DNA of 64,000 nucleotides from Meiothermus cerbereus DSM 11376 (GTDB taxonomy: Bacteria > Deinococcota > Deinococci > Deinococcales > Thermaceae). Position numbers and translations under genes: made by a program. Location of the stretch: assembly GCF_000620065.1 (NCBI RefSeq), contig NZ_JHVI01000020.1, forward strand, positions 1 through 64,000. Reading direction: 5' to 3'. Position 1 is the stretch's first letter. Every line of letters begins with the position of its first letter. The notes under the pieces were generated by a model. The model had not been told where the DNA came from and made no database searches. It saw only the letters and a list, made by a program, of their open reading frames with translations. Positions 49,077-58,363 of the stretch are shown here, in pieces.

Positions 49077-49880
49077 TTACCGGCGTGAGGCCAGCCATTC
49101 ACGCAAAACCCGCAGGTTGTGGGCATCTTCCCGGGTGCCCCGGGGGGTTTCCATAATGAAGACCTTATCGCGAAGCCTGGGATCCAGGGTAAAGCGCTGG
49201 AGTTCTATCCCAATCTGGCCTTCCAACAGGTTGGCGTGGTGGTCAATTTGCGAACCCCGTTCGCCCACCGAGTCGTTGAGGTGGATAACCGGAACCTGCT
49301 CCAGGCCAACGGACTGCTCGAGCTCCTCCAGGGCCTCCTCGAGCTGGTATCCTGCGGCAAAAGCGTGGCAGGTATCGAAGCAAACCCCCAGCCGGGTACC
49401 CTCAATCATCTCGGCCAGGGTGCAGAGCCTGGCGCCCAGTTTTTCACCGCCCCCAGCCGTGTTTTCCAAGAGCAGGCGAGGCCCGGCTTTGCTTACGCGC
49501 GCCAGCTTTAGGGCCTCGAGGGCTGCTGCCCTGGCTTTTTCGGCAGGCCCCGAGCCCGGATGCACCACCACATACTCGACGCCCAGTACCTGGGCTTTGG
49601 CCAGGTCGTCGGCCAGGCTGAACACACTCTTTTCTCCCAACTCACCTTCGGCAGCCAGGTTGACCAGATAAGACGCGTGGATAACCGCAGGCAGGCCGCC
49701 CAGATTCTCCTTTCGAGCCCGGAAACCCTCCACTTCGCCCGCCTTCAGGCCGCGGGTTTTCCAGCTACGTGGGCTCTTGGCAAAAATCTGGATGGCGCTC
49801 AACCCCAGGAGCTGGGCTTCCTCGGCAGCTCCGGCGATTCCCAGCTTGCCAGCGATGGACATGTGAAAACCGTATTTCAA
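49077..49880 (-). CDS. nfo: Endonuclease IV (AP endonuclease)
   Basis: Zn-dependent AP endonuclease (267 aa) of base excision repair, cutting 5' of abasic sites. Metal ligands are seen in [32 protein letters not shown] and [22 protein letters not shown] taken as short motifs. First residues MKYGFHMSI are typical. Its start overlaps the rlpA-like stop by four bases. Confidence 0.94.
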   Translation of the reverse strand: MKYGFHMSIAGKLGIAGAAEEAQLLGLSAIQIFAKSPRSWKTRGLKAGEVEGFRARKENLGGLPAVIHASYLVNLAAEGELGEKSVFSLADDLAKAQVLGVEYVVVHPGSGPAEKARAAALEALKLARVSKAGPRLLLENTAGGGEKLGARLCTLAEMIEGTRLGVCFDTCHAFAAGYQLEEALEELEQSVGLEQVPVIHLNDSVGERGSQIDHHANLLEGQIGIELQRFTLDPRLRDKVFIMETPRGTREDAHNLRVLREWLASRR

Positions 49881-50473
49881 TCGAGTATCTCCACTTTTAC
49901 CAGCACCACCCCGTGGGCGCGCATCCCAAGTAGCCTTGCAGCCGCATACGACAGGTCAATAATACGGCCCCGAACGTAGGGGCCACGGTCGTTGATACGA
50001 ACCACCACGCTCTTACCGTTTTTCAGGTTGGTCACCCGCACCCGGGTGTTGAAGGGCAGGGTGCGGTGGGCGGCGGTAAAATGAAACTTGTTGAAACGCT
50101 CGCCATTGGCGGTACGACGCCCATGAAAGCGAGGCCCATACCAGGAGGCCAGACCCTGCTGATAAACCTGCGCGGGTTTTGGCGGCTCTGCTGGGGCTTG
50201 CGGTGGGGGGATAAATATCCAGGTGGGAGGCTCCTCGATGGCTTCGGGCAGGGGCAGCACCTCCAGGTTCATGGGATCCCATTCCGAAGCTGGAATTGCT
50301 ATCTCCAGACCCACAGGCAAGGGGTCCTCAATCAGGCCGTTGAGCAGCATCAGGTTGGGAACACTAACCTGAAAAAGCCGCGCGATGCGCTCCAGGGTAT
50401 CGCCGGGTTGCACCACATAGCCCTGGCCCCAGGCCAGACCAAAAAACAGCAATAGCGCAAACCATCGCTTCAT
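49877..50473 (-). CDS. rlpA: RlpA-like protein with LysM domain
   Basis: Secreted cell-wall protein (198 aa): signal peptide (about 1-16), LysM domain (about 19-62, starting [13 protein letters not shown]) for peptidoglycan binding, and a C-terminal double-psi beta-barrel (about 108-195) with [30 protein letters not shown] and the catalytic Asp in INDRGPYV. RlpA enzymes cleave naked glycan strands at septa. Overlaps pepQ and nfo by four bases each. Confidence 0.88.
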   Translation of the reverse strand: MKRWFALLLFFGLAWGQGYVVQPGDTLERIARLFQVSVPNLMLLNGLIEDPLPVGLEIAIPASEWDPMNLEVLPLPEAIEEPPTWIFIPPPQAPAEPPKPAQVYQQGLASWYGPRFHGRRTANGERFNKFHFTAAHRTLPFNTRVRVTNLKNGKSVVVRINDRGPYVRGRIIDLSYAAARLLGMRAHGVVLVKVEILD

Positions 50474-51513
50474 AGTTCAATCAGGTGTTTGGGGCTTTGG
50501 GACAGCACCTCATGCCCCTGCTCGGTTACCAGTACCAGGTCTTCGATGCGGCAACCCCCCAGGTTGGGTATGTAGACCCCCGGCTCGATGGTCACGACGT
50601 TGTGGGCCTCGAGGGTATCTTCCGAGGCCTGGCTCAGGCTGGGCGCTTCGTGGATAAACAGGCCCACCCCATGCCCCAGCCCGTGGGTAAAGTGCTCCCC
50701 ATAGCCCAGCTCTGTCAGGTGGTTTCGGGCCAGGGCGTCCAGCTCCTGGCCTTTCTTACCCGGCCCCACGGCCTGTAGCGCCAGTTCCTGGGCTTCCAGC
50801 ACGGCCTGATAGATGGCGCTGAGCTCATCTGAAACCCTGCCCACCGCCACCGTGCGGGTCATGTCGGAGCAGTAGCCGCCTACCACGCAACCAAAATCCA
50901 GTGTGACCAGCTCCCCCGACCGGATTTTGCGGTTGCTGGCACCCCCGTGGGGCATAGCGCTGCGCTCCCCCGAAGCCACTGTGGTGCTAAAAGCTAGCCC
51001 CTCTGAGCCATTACTACGCAGGAAAAACTCCAGCTCCAGGGCCACCTCAATCTCCCGTACCCCTGGCTTTATGAAAGGCAGAATGTGCGCAAAACCCTGG
51101 TCGGCCAGATGGGCCGCCTGCCGGATGAGGGCAATTTCCTCAGGACTTTTCCTACGGCGCAGGGTTTCAAAAATGCCCCTGGTGGAAACGAACTCGAGGT
51201 CGGGAAAATCCTGCTTGAATCCTTCCAGGGTCGCAACGCTCAAGTGCTCTGCTTCGATACCCACCCGGCCCTGGAAAAACTCTGCGAGTAAGCTGTTCAG
51301 CTCGCTGCGGCGGGACAGGATGCGGTGGGGTAAAGGCTGTTGGGCGGCTTCCACAAGGTAGCGGCCATCGGTGATGAGGGTTGGGCCGCTCCGGGTGATA
51401 ACGATTCTGGCATCCTTGCCCTCTACAAACCCCGAGAGGTACCGAACGTTGTGGGGGTTAGAAACAAAAAGCACGTCGAGGTTGTGTTCGTCGAGTAAGC
51501 GCTGAAAGTCCAC
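50470..51513 (-). CDS. pepQ: Xaa-Pro aminopeptidase/dipeptidase (M24)
   Basis: Metallopeptidase of 347 aa removing N-terminal residues next to proline. Creatinase-like N-domain (about 1-120) and M24 pita-bread domain. Metal ligands: two Asp in [18 protein letters not shown], His in [13 protein letters not shown], Glu in TIEPGVYIP and Glu in CRIEDLVLV. First gene of the pepQ-rlpA-nfo operon. PepP/PepQ distinction is not certain. Confidence 0.9.
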   Translation of the reverse strand: MDFQRLLDEHNLDVLFVSNPHNVRYLSGFVEGKDARIVITRSGPTLITDGRYLVEAAQQPLPHRILSRRSELNSLLAEFFQGRVGIEAEHLSVATLEGFKQDFPDLEFVSTRGIFETLRRRKSPEEIALIRQAAHLADQGFAHILPFIKPGVREIEVALELEFFLRSNGSEGLAFSTTVASGERSAMPHGGASNRKIRSGELVTLDFGCVVGGYCSDMTRTVAVGRVSDELSAIYQAVLEAQELALQAVGPGKKGQELDALARNHLTELGYGEHFTHGLGHGVGLFIHEAPSLSQASEDTLEAHNVVTIEPGVYIPNLGGCRIEDLVLVTEQGHEVLSQSPKHLIEL

Positions 51514-51558
51514 GAGGGGAACTTTACTCTACCGGGCCATTCTCGAGCGAATATTCTT

Positions 51559-51580
51559 TTCACGAACTGTTTATCGTGAA
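51559..51580. promoter_or_regulatory. Inverted repeat between pepQ and a secreted protein gene
   Basis: TTCACGA-ACTGTTTA-TCGTGAA is a perfect 7-bp inverted repeat with an 8-base centre. TATACT (51591-51596) follows 10 bases later, so the repeat would cover the -35 of a rightward promoter. It looks like an operator of a dimeric regulator; which one is unknown. Confidence 0.5.
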
Positions 51581-51636
51581 ATAAAGCACTTATACTCATG
51601 GAAGTGAAACCTGCCCATGCTAAGGTCTTCCACAGG

Positions 51637-52380
51637 ATGATTACGCGCCTTATTGCTTCTGTTTGGATGGCCGTTTTTGGTTTGGTCTGGGCCCAGGTCT
51701 CGCCCGAGGCGGCGCAGCTCCTCGAGCGTGGCCGTAATGTGCTGGGCGGTGCGGCCCTGGCCAACCTGAAAACCTACCGCGAGGTAACCACCAATATCTA
51801 TTACACGCCCGACGGCAAAGAGGAAAGCCGCATCGTGACTTTGCTGTTGGTGGATTTTACCAACAGCCGCGTCCGGCTCGAGCTCTACGATCCCCAAAGC
51901 GTGAATAGCCCCAGCCCAATTCCCCTGGCGTTGCAGCAGTACAGCCCTCAGGAGAGCTTTTTTTGGAGCCGTGAGACCTCTTTGCGGCCCCTTCCCTCAG
52001 ACCAGCGGGAAATCTTGCGCTCGAGCCTCTACACCGGCTGGCTGGGCTTGAAGTACGGCAGCAGCAATCGGGAGCGGGCCAGTGTGACGCAGGGCAGCCT
52101 GCGCAACCAGACCGGCCGTCTGCTCACCGTGAGCACCCAGGGCTGGGTCAGCACCTATTTGTTTAATGCCGATGGCCTGCTGCTGGGCGAACGACTCACC
52201 ATTCCCGGGGTGGGGGAGAGCATTACCTTTTTTTCCAACTACCAGACCGTGCAGGGGGTGCGCCTGCCGCAAAAGTGGGAAAACTACGTGGGCGGGGTGC
52301 TGGCGGCGCGGGGTGAACTGATGGAAGTGGAAATCAACCCCGTTTTTACCGAGGCCGACTTTTTTAAGCCGGTCAGGTAG
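51637..52380 (+). CDS. Secreted protein, LolA/outer-membrane lipoprotein-sorting-like
   Basis: A 247-aa protein with a signal peptide (about 1-20, ending VWAQ). The mature part is an all-beta repeat pattern with GRNVLGGAALANLKTYR at its start, which resembles LolA-like/DUF4292-type outer-membrane lipoprotein-sorting proteins seen in Thermus. An ATG at 51598 lies too close to TATACT (51591-51596) to be in the mRNA, so the signal-peptide start at 51637 was chosen. Function unknown. Confidence 0.65.
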   Translation: MITRLIASVWMAVFGLVWAQVSPEAAQLLERGRNVLGGAALANLKTYREVTTNIYYTPDGKEESRIVTLLLVDFTNSRVRLELYDPQSVNSPSPIPLALQQYSPQESFFWSRETSLRPLPSDQREILRSSLYTGWLGLKYGSSNRERASVTQGSLRNQTGRLLTVSTQGWVSTYLFNADGLLLGERLTIPGVGESITFFSNYQTVQGVRLPQKWENYVGGVLAARGELMEVEINPVFTEADFFKPVR

Positions 52381-52398
52381 GCCCACTCAGGGCAAAAG

Positions 52399-52427
52399 CC
52401 CAGCACAACGTTTTGTGTTGTGCTGGG
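52399..52427. terminator. Hairpin between convergent genes
   Basis: A perfect 11-bp stem CCCAGCACAAC / GTTGTGCTGGG with loop GTTTTGT separates the secreted-protein gene from ileS. T-runs on either side are short, so termination may rely on the strong stem. Confidence 0.65.
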
Positions 52428-52439
52428 ATGAGGGTTTGT

Positions 52440-55400
52440 CTAGGCCTTGCTCAGACCAAACTTGACGGCTCCTTCCTCGTCGGAAAGCTCGGTCACAAAG
52501 CCAACCGGCTCGCCCTGCTCCAGCGAGAGGGCCAGGGTTTCTTCCTGGAGTCTTCTGCCAAACCTCGCGAGCGAAAGGGCATACTTTCCATCGGCCAGGT
52601 AGGTCAGGTGAATGCGATCCGAGACATTCAGGCCCATCTCTTTGCGGGCTTGTTGCACCAGTCGAATCAGGTCACGGCTAAGCCCCTCGAGCAAAAGCTC
52701 CTCATCAAGCCGAACCTCGAGCGCGGCCATGTAACCCCCATCCTCCTGGGCTGCAAAACCTTCGGGCGAAAGGGCCTCGAGCAGCACCTCTGTGGGTTCC
52801 AGCACGATGCGCTCGCCCTCAATTTCCAGGCTCAGTCCTCGCCCGGCCTTGAGGGTTTGGGCCACCATCTGGCTGTCAAGCTCGGCCAGGGCCGCCCGGA
52901 TGGCAGGAACCCGCTTACCGTATTTCTTGCCCAGCACCGGCAGGTTGGGCAGCACCCGGTAGGTGAGCAGCTCTTCGCCCAGGCCCAGCACCTCGACCTG
53001 TTTTACGTTTAGCTCATCGGCAATTTCATCGGCGAAGTGGCGCAAACCGGCCAGCTCGGCTTCGCTGGGGGCTGTTACCAGCACCCTGGGTAGAGGAATG
53101 CGGGTTTTGATGCCGCTCGCAGCCCTGGCGCTGCGGGCCAGACCCACCACCTTGACCACAGCGCCCATCTGGGTAAGAAGGGCCTGATCAACCAGGCTGG
53201 GGTCGGCCTGGGGCCAGTCCGAGAGGTGCACCGACTCGGCGGCCTGGGGCTGGACGGAGCGCACCAGATTTTGCCACAGGGCCTCGGCAATGAAAGGGGT
53301 GAACGGTGCGGCAAGCTGGCTGACTGTTACCAGGGCTTCCCACAGGCTGGCATAGGCCGATTCACGGTCGGTGGGGTTCTCGTTTTTCCAGAAGCGGCGG
53401 CGGTTGCGCCGCACATACCAGTTGGACAGCTCCTCCACAAACTGCTCGAGGGCCTTCCCGGCACCCCGGGCGTCGTAGGCGTCCAGGGCAAAAGTAACCT
53501 GCTCGATGAGCTGCTGCTGGCGGGCTACCAGCCACCGATCCATTTCCGGGCGGTCCCGTACGGGGGGCCGCTGGTTTAGGTTGGGCTTGTCCAGGTTGGC
53601 GTACAGCACGAAGAAGCCATACACATTCCACAAGGTGCCTAGGAATCCCCGCTGAGCCTCCTGCACCAGCCGCTCCGAGAAGCGCTTTTGCTCGCCTGGT
53701 TCGGAGCCGGTAAACAAATACCAGCGCACCGCGTCGGCTCCGTACTTATCGAACATGGGCAGGGGCTCGACCACGTTGCCCTTGCTTTTGGACATCTTGT
53801 GGCCTTTTTCGTCCACCAGGTGCCCCAAGCAGATCACGTTTTTGAAGCAGGGCTGGTTGTACAGCAGGGTAGAGATGGCGTGCAGCGAGTAGAACCAGCC
53901 GCGGGTCTGGTCGATGGCCTCGCAGATGTAATCGGCGGGAAAGTGCTTGCGCCACAGCTCGAAGTTTTTCTCAAAACCCGGCAACGGCTTGCCTTCTGGG
54001 TCTACCATCAGGTGCCACTGGGCATAGGGCATGGCCCCTGAGTCGAACCAGACGTCCAGCACCTCCGGTACCCGGCGGAAGGTTTTGCCGTTTTTAACAA
54101 AGGTAATTTCGTCCACGTAGGGCCGGTGCAGGTCGAGGTCGCTTAAGTCACGGCCCGCCAGCTCGGAAAGCTCCTGTACGCTGCCCACGCAGATGTACTC
54201 TGAGCCGTCCTCCGCGACCCAGAAAGGCAGCGGGGTACCCCAGTAGCGCTCCCGGCTGATGGCCCAGTCGACGTTATCCTTGAGCCAGTTGCCAAAGCGT
54301 CCGTACTTGATGTGTTCGGGGATCCAGTTGATTTTTTCGTTGTTGTCGTAAAGCGCCTGGCGGAAGTTAGAGGTTTTGATGTACCAGCTGGGCTTGGCGA
54401 AGTACAGGATGGGGTCGCCGGTGCGGTCGTGGAAGGGGTAGCGGTGGCGAATCTGCCCGGCATGGTACATGACCCCCCGCTCTTTCATGATGCGGATGAG
54501 GCCCTTATCGGCATCCTTAAAGAACTTGCCGCGCTCGTCGGTTACCTGCATGAGGCCGTATTCGTTGGTGCCAAAGAGTAGCGGGGTGCCATACTGACGG
54601 GCCAGCTCGAGGTCCTCTGCACCGTAGACCGGGGCCTCGTGGGCCACGCCCGAGCCGTCCTCGGCACTGACAAACTCGGCCAGCGCCACAAAGTGCATCA
54701 CCGGCTTACCGTCGGGGCGCTTTTCCCCTTGCTGCTGCACCACTCCCAGCTCCACACACACCTCGGGGAAGGGAGGGGTGTACTCCCACCACTCCATGTC
54801 AGAGCCCTTGAGGTGTGCGACCACCTCGAGCTCCTCCTTATGCAGCTCCTTCAACCGCTCTAGGGCCTCACTGGCAAAAATCAGATAGCCCACCGAAGGC
54901 GACTTAACCACAGCGTAGTCCATCTGGGGGTTCACTGCGGCCATGGTGTTGGAGGGCAGCGTCCAGGGGGTGGTCGTCCAGACCAGGATGGCCAGGCCCT
55001 CCAGATCCTCCAGCCGCACCCCCTGGGCCTGGAGCTTTTCCCGCACGGCCTGAGGGGTGGTTTCGAGCTTCAAAGGAAAACGCACGTACACGCTGGGGTC
55101 GTCTACTTCCCGGTAGCCGTCAGCAATTTCGTTTTGTGAGAGGGTGGTGGAGATGCGGGGTGAAAGCGGCACCACCTTGTAGTCCTGCACCACCATGCCC
55201 CTATCCCACATGCGCTTCAGGAGGTTCCACACCGACTCGATGTAGCTGTTGTGGTAGGTCACATAGGCATTCTCGAGGTCTACCCACATGCCCATGCGCT
55301 CGGTAAAGTAGTTCCAGTCCTCGATGTTGGCAAAAACCCACTCGCGGCACTGCCTGGTAAACTCGGCAATTTCCTCACTGTTTAGGGTTTTGCGCCCCAG

Positions 55401-55721
55401 CACACCCAGTTTTTTCTCCACGGCAATCTCTACCGGCAGGCCGTGGGTATCCCAGCCTCCCTTGCGGGTGACGTGATAGCCCTGCATGGTTTTGTAGCGA
55501 GGAAAGATGTCCTTAAAGCTGCGGGCCAGTACGTGGTGCATGGCCGGCTTGCCGTTGGCGGTTGGGGGGCCTTCGTAGAAAACAAACTCACCCCTGGGTG
55601 CAGCTTTGCGATCCGACTTGGCAAAAATTTGGTTTTCTCGCCAAAAAGCCAACACAGCCTCTTCCAGCTTGGGAAAATTAGTCTCGGTTACCTCTTGAAA
55701 TGGTTTTTTTTCCTCCACCAT
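52440..55721 (-). CDS. ileS: Isoleucyl-tRNA synthetase
   Basis: Charges tRNA-Ile (1093 aa). The HIGH-like motif is ANGKPAMHHVLARSF, the editing domain contains VWTTTPWTLPSNT, and KMSKS is GHKMSKSKGNVV. The insert positions where Thermus IleRS has zinc-binding cysteine pairs read HRYPFHDRTGDP, VAEDGSEYICVG and FVKNGKTFRR, so the zinc sites appear lost. A longer frame upstream runs through the T-box; the ATG at 55721 follows AAAGGA and starts the family. Controlled by an upstream T-box. Confidence 0.95.
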   Translation of the reverse strand: MVEEKKPFQEVTETNFPKLEEAVLAFWRENQIFAKSDRKAAPRGEFVFYEGPPTANGKPAMHHVLARSFKDIFPRYKTMQGYHVTRKGGWDTHGLPVEIAVEKKLGVLGRKTLNSEEIAEFTRQCREWVFANIEDWNYFTERMGMWVDLENAYVTYHNSYIESVWNLLKRMWDRGMVVQDYKVVPLSPRISTTLSQNEIADGYREVDDPSVYVRFPLKLETTPQAVREKLQAQGVRLEDLEGLAILVWTTTPWTLPSNTMAAVNPQMDYAVVKSPSVGYLIFASEALERLKELHKEELEVVAHLKGSDMEWWEYTPPFPEVCVELGVVQQQGEKRPDGKPVMHFVALAEFVSAEDGSGVAHEAPVYGAEDLELARQYGTPLLFGTNEYGLMQVTDERGKFFKDADKGLIRIMKERGVMYHAGQIRHRYPFHDRTGDPILYFAKPSWYIKTSNFRQALYDNNEKINWIPEHIKYGRFGNWLKDNVDWAISRERYWGTPLPFWVAEDGSEYICVGSVQELSELAGRDLSDLDLHRPYVDEITFVKNGKTFRRVPEVLDVWFDSGAMPYAQWHLMVDPEGKPLPGFEKNFELWRKHFPADYICEAIDQTRGWFYSLHAISTLLYNQPCFKNVICLGHLVDEKGHKMSKSKGNVVEPLPMFDKYGADAVRWYLFTGSEPGEQKRFSERLVQEAQRGFLGTLWNVYGFFVLYANLDKPNLNQRPPVRDRPEMDRWLVARQQQLIEQVTFALDAYDARGAGKALEQFVEELSNWYVRRNRRRFWKNENPTDRESAYASLWEALVTVSQLAAPFTPFIAEALWQNLVRSVQPQAAESVHLSDWPQADPSLVDQALLTQMGAVVKVVGLARSARAASGIKTRIPLPRVLVTAPSEAELAGLRHFADEIADELNVKQVEVLGLGEELLTYRVLPNLPVLGKKYGKRVPAIRAALAELDSQMVAQTLKAGRGLSLEIEGERIVLEPTEVLLEALSPEGFAAQEDGGYMAALEVRLDEELLLEGLSRDLIRLVQQARKEMGLNVSDRIHLTYLADGKYALSLARFGRRLQEETLALSLEQGEPVGFVTELSDEEGAVKFGLSKA

Positions 55722-55739
55722 AATCGGTTCCTTTCTGAG

Positions 55740-56036
55740 GCAGCTAGGGGGTGGGCAAAAATAAAAACGCCCGACCCTGGGTTCCTCAGGTGCGGACGAG
55801 AAGCTCAGCTCGAGGTTTCCCGCGGTACCACCGCACTTCCTGCGCGGATTCGCGCAGGCCCTCAAAACGCTATTACGGGCGCACCCGTTGGGGTCTACTA
55901 AAGCCCGCAGGCTCTTTCTTCCCAAAACGCCTGGGGTGATCCTCGGCTTTCAGGTTGCCGCCTGGCTCGCACCCTCCCAGGCTCGCTGGATGGTCTTTGA
56001 AAGCCTACCTGTCCCCAGCCCTTTACACCGGTTGAA
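55740..56036 (-). promoter_or_regulatory. T-box riboswitch of ileS (specifier ATC)
   Basis: The leader on the - strand carries the T-box core GGTGGTACCGCG (complement of 55821-55832), the element that pairs with the uncharged tRNA acceptor end. Upstream, Stem I features are visible: a GTGCGAGCC apical segment and the specifier ATC followed by A in GAGGATCACC (ATC at complement 55938-55940), which codes for isoleucine. Downstream, a GC-rich stem is followed by TTTTTATTTTT (complement 55757-55767), a terminator-like end. When tRNA-Ile is uncharged, ileS transcription would continue. T-box logic is established knowledge; the fold here is read by eye. Confidence 0.9.
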
Positions 56037-56042
56037 GCCTGT

Positions 56043-56048
56043 GTTATA
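56043..56048 (-). promoter_or_regulatory. -10 box of the ileS leader
   Basis: TATAAC on the - strand, with a weak TTAGCC 17 bases upstream. Transcription would start near 56036, giving a leader of about 315 bases that holds the T-box. Confidence 0.5.
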
Positions 56049-56116
56049 GTCCACTGCTGGCAACCGGCTAACCTGAATGGTAGCAAGCTGCTAACCCCGC
56101 GTCAACAACCAATCTC

Positions 56117-56146
56117 TTGTTTCTCATCGCTGGCTGGCGATATACT
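56117..56146 (+). promoter_or_regulatory. tal promoter
   Basis: TTGTTT (56117-56122), 18 bases, TATACT (56141-56146), divergent from the ileS leader promoter. Confidence 0.6.
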
Positions 56147-56196
56147 CGCCTGGAAAATCCGTACAAATGTGACCAGTCGCGGGAAGGAGTTTCGCC

Positions 56197-56847
56197 ATGG
56201 ATCTATACCTGGATACTGCTGAAATAGCTGAAATCAAAGAAATAGCGGCCTGGGGCGTGTTAGCGGGTGTTACCACCAACCCCTCTTTAGTTGCCCGCTC
56301 GGGACGTCCGCTCGAGCCCACCATCAAGGAAATCTGCCAAATTGTGCAGGGCCCGGTCTCCGCCGAGGTGGTTTCGACCACTGCGGCCGATATGGTGGCT
56401 GAGGGGCGTCGCCTGGCAGCTATTGACGAACACGTGGTGGTTAAGCTGCCCACCACCATCGAGGGCCTCAAGGCTTGCAAAATCCTCTCCGGCGAAGGTG
56501 TTCGCATCAACATGACCCTGGTTTTCTCGGCCAACCAGGCCCTTTTGTGCGCCAAGGCCGGGGCCTGGTGTGTTTCGCCTTTCCTGGGCCGCATAGACGA
56601 CATCTCCTGGGAAGGTATGGATTTGATTCGCGAGATTGCCGAACTATTCCAGGTGCAAAACCTCAGTACCCGGATTCTGGCGGCTTCTATTCGTCACCCC
56701 CGGCATGTAACCCAGGCGGCCATGCTCGGGGCCGACATCGCTACCATGCCCGCCAAGGTTTTTCAACAGCTGATCAAACACCCACTGACCGATGCAGGGC
56801 TGAAGGCCTTCCTGGAAGACTGGGCCAAAGCCAACCCCAAGCTCTGA
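56197..56847 (+). CDS. tal: Transaldolase
   Basis: Small-type transaldolase (216 aa) of the pentose phosphate pathway. The Schiff-base lysine is in VVVKLPTT, and GVTTNPSL and INMTLVFSANQA are conserved. The residue that is Tyr in fructose-6-phosphate aldolases is Phe here (SPFLGRIDD), which favours transaldolase. GAAGGAG lies nine bases before the ATG. It precedes rho by 41 bases. Confidence 0.9.
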   Translation: MDLYLDTAEIAEIKEIAAWGVLAGVTTNPSLVARSGRPLEPTIKEICQIVQGPVSAEVVSTTAADMVAEGRRLAAIDEHVVVKLPTTIEGLKACKILSGEGVRINMTLVFSANQALLCAKAGAWCVSPFLGRIDDISWEGMDLIREIAELFQVQNLSTRILAASIRHPRHVTQAAMLGADIATMPAKVFQQLIKHPLTDAGLKAFLEDWAKANPKL

Positions 56848-56888
56848 GCAATCGGCAGCAACCATAAATCCATATCGGAGCGACAGAA

Positions 56889-58235
56889 ATGGCCAAATCA
56901 AGCACAAAAGACCCCAACGCCGAGACCCAGGTTACCGTTACCCGCACGGGCAAGAAAATTCGCCGTAAGGCTGAAAGCAAGATGCCCCTGAGCTACCAGG
57001 AGCTTTCGAGCCGCATCCTGCCGGAGCTGCACCTACTGGCTGCAGAGGCGGGCATTCCCAACTACAAGAAGCTTTCCAAGGACGAGCTGGTGATGCTCTT
57101 GCTCTCACAGGAAGCCACCGAGGAAGGCCTGGTCATTGCCAAGGGATACCTGGAGATTAGCCAGGATGGCTATGGCTTTTTGCAGGAAGACCTCTACAGC
57201 ATGGACTCCCGCACCGCGATTGTTTCGGCTGGCCTGATCAAGCAGTACCAGCTTCGCACCGGCGACTATGTGGTAGGCAAAGCCCGGGTAGCCCGTGAAA
57301 ACGAACGTTACGGCACGCTTTTGAAGGTAGAAGCCGTCAACAACCTCGACCCTGAGGCGGCCGCCAAGCGTCCGAAGTTCGACGACCTGATTCCGCAGTT
57401 TCCCGACCGACAGATAATCCTCGAGACCACCGGGGAGGAGTCCTCCAACCGTGTCATCGACCTGCTGGCCCCCATTGGCCGGGGGCAGCGTGGACTGATT
57501 GTAGCCCCACCCAAAGCCGGTAAGACCACCCTGCTGAAGAAAGTGGCTCGAGCCGTGCTCAGAAACGAGCCGGACATCAAGGTTATCGTGCTTCTTATTG
57601 ACGAGCGCCCCGAAGAGGTTACCGACTTCCGCGAATCGGTGGAAGGGGCCGAGGTAATTGCCTCCACCTTTGACGAGCCGCCACAAAACCACATTCGGGT
57701 GGCCGAGTTTGTTCACGAGCGCAGCCGCCGGATTGTGGAAGAGGGTGGCCACGTGCTCATCTTGCTGGATTCGATTACCCGTCTGGCCCGGGCCAACAAC
57801 CTGGTAACTCCACCCACCGGGCGTACCCTATCGGGTGGTCTTGACTCGGCGGCCCTGCATTTCCCCAAGCGCTTTTTGGGTGCGGCCCGCAACATCCGGG
57901 GTGGGGGTTCGCTGACCATCCTGGCTACGGCCCTGGTCGAAACCGGTAGCCGCATGGATGACGTTATTTTTGAAGAGTTCAAAGGCACCGGCAACATGGA
58001 ACTCCACCTCTCGCGTCGTCTGGAGGAGCGCCGCATCTTCCCGGCCATTGACATCCTGAAGTCGGGGACTCGGCGGGAAGAGCTGTTGCTGGGCGAAGAG
58101 GTGATTCAGAAAATGTGGTTGTTGCGTAAGGTTCTGGCCGATATGGATCCTGCCGAGGCCATGGAGATGCTGCTTGCGCGCTTATCGCGTACCAAGACCA
58201 ACAAAGAGTTCCTTGCAACATTGGGGGGAAAGTAG
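56889..58235 (+). CDS. rho: Transcription termination factor Rho
   Basis: Hexameric RNA helicase (448 aa) ending transcription. N-terminal basic segment, Rho N-domain (about 30-75), cold-shock-like RNA-binding domain ([10 protein letters not shown]), Walker [14 protein letters not shown], Walker [11 protein letters not shown] and the R-loop region [10 protein letters not shown]. Normal length. Probably co-transcribed with tal. Confidence 0.96.
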   Translation: MAKSSTKDPNAETQVTVTRTGKKIRRKAESKMPLSYQELSSRILPELHLLAAEAGIPNYKKLSKDELVMLLLSQEATEEGLVIAKGYLEISQDGYGFLQEDLYSMDSRTAIVSAGLIKQYQLRTGDYVVGKARVARENERYGTLLKVEAVNNLDPEAAAKRPKFDDLIPQFPDRQIILETTGEESSNRVIDLLAPIGRGQRGLIVAPPKAGKTTLLKKVARAVLRNEPDIKVIVLLIDERPEEVTDFRESVEGAEVIASTFDEPPQNHIRVAEFVHERSRRIVEEGGHVLILLDSITRLARANNLVTPPTGRTLSGGLDSAALHFPKRFLGAARNIRGGGSLTILATALVETGSRMDDVIFEEFKGTGNMELHLSRRLEERRIFPAIDILKSGTRREELLLGEEVIQKMWLLRKVLADMDPAEAMEMLLARLSRTKTNKEFLATLGGK

Positions 58236-58264
58236 GTATACTTCCCCCGGAAGTCATGGGGAAC

Positions 58265-58294
58265 TCAGGTTGCTTTTTTGGATAGTCAACCTGA
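58265..58294. promoter_or_regulatory. Stem-loop after rho
   Basis: Perfect 8-bp stem TCAGGTTG / CAACCTGA around a 14-base loop containing six T. It lies 30 bases after the rho stop and may be a weak terminator or processing signal. Confidence 0.4.
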
Positions 58295-58363
58295 AGTTCT
58301 GCTAAAGGAGCTGCTGCTTTCTGGTAACTCCTCTGTAGAGAAGCGCAGTTTTGGAGGTTGACT

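Noticed and set aside
55722-55925. N-terminal 68-residue extension of IleRS
   Set aside because: This part of the open frame is the T-box leader; the ATG at 55721 has the ribosome-binding site and the family start.
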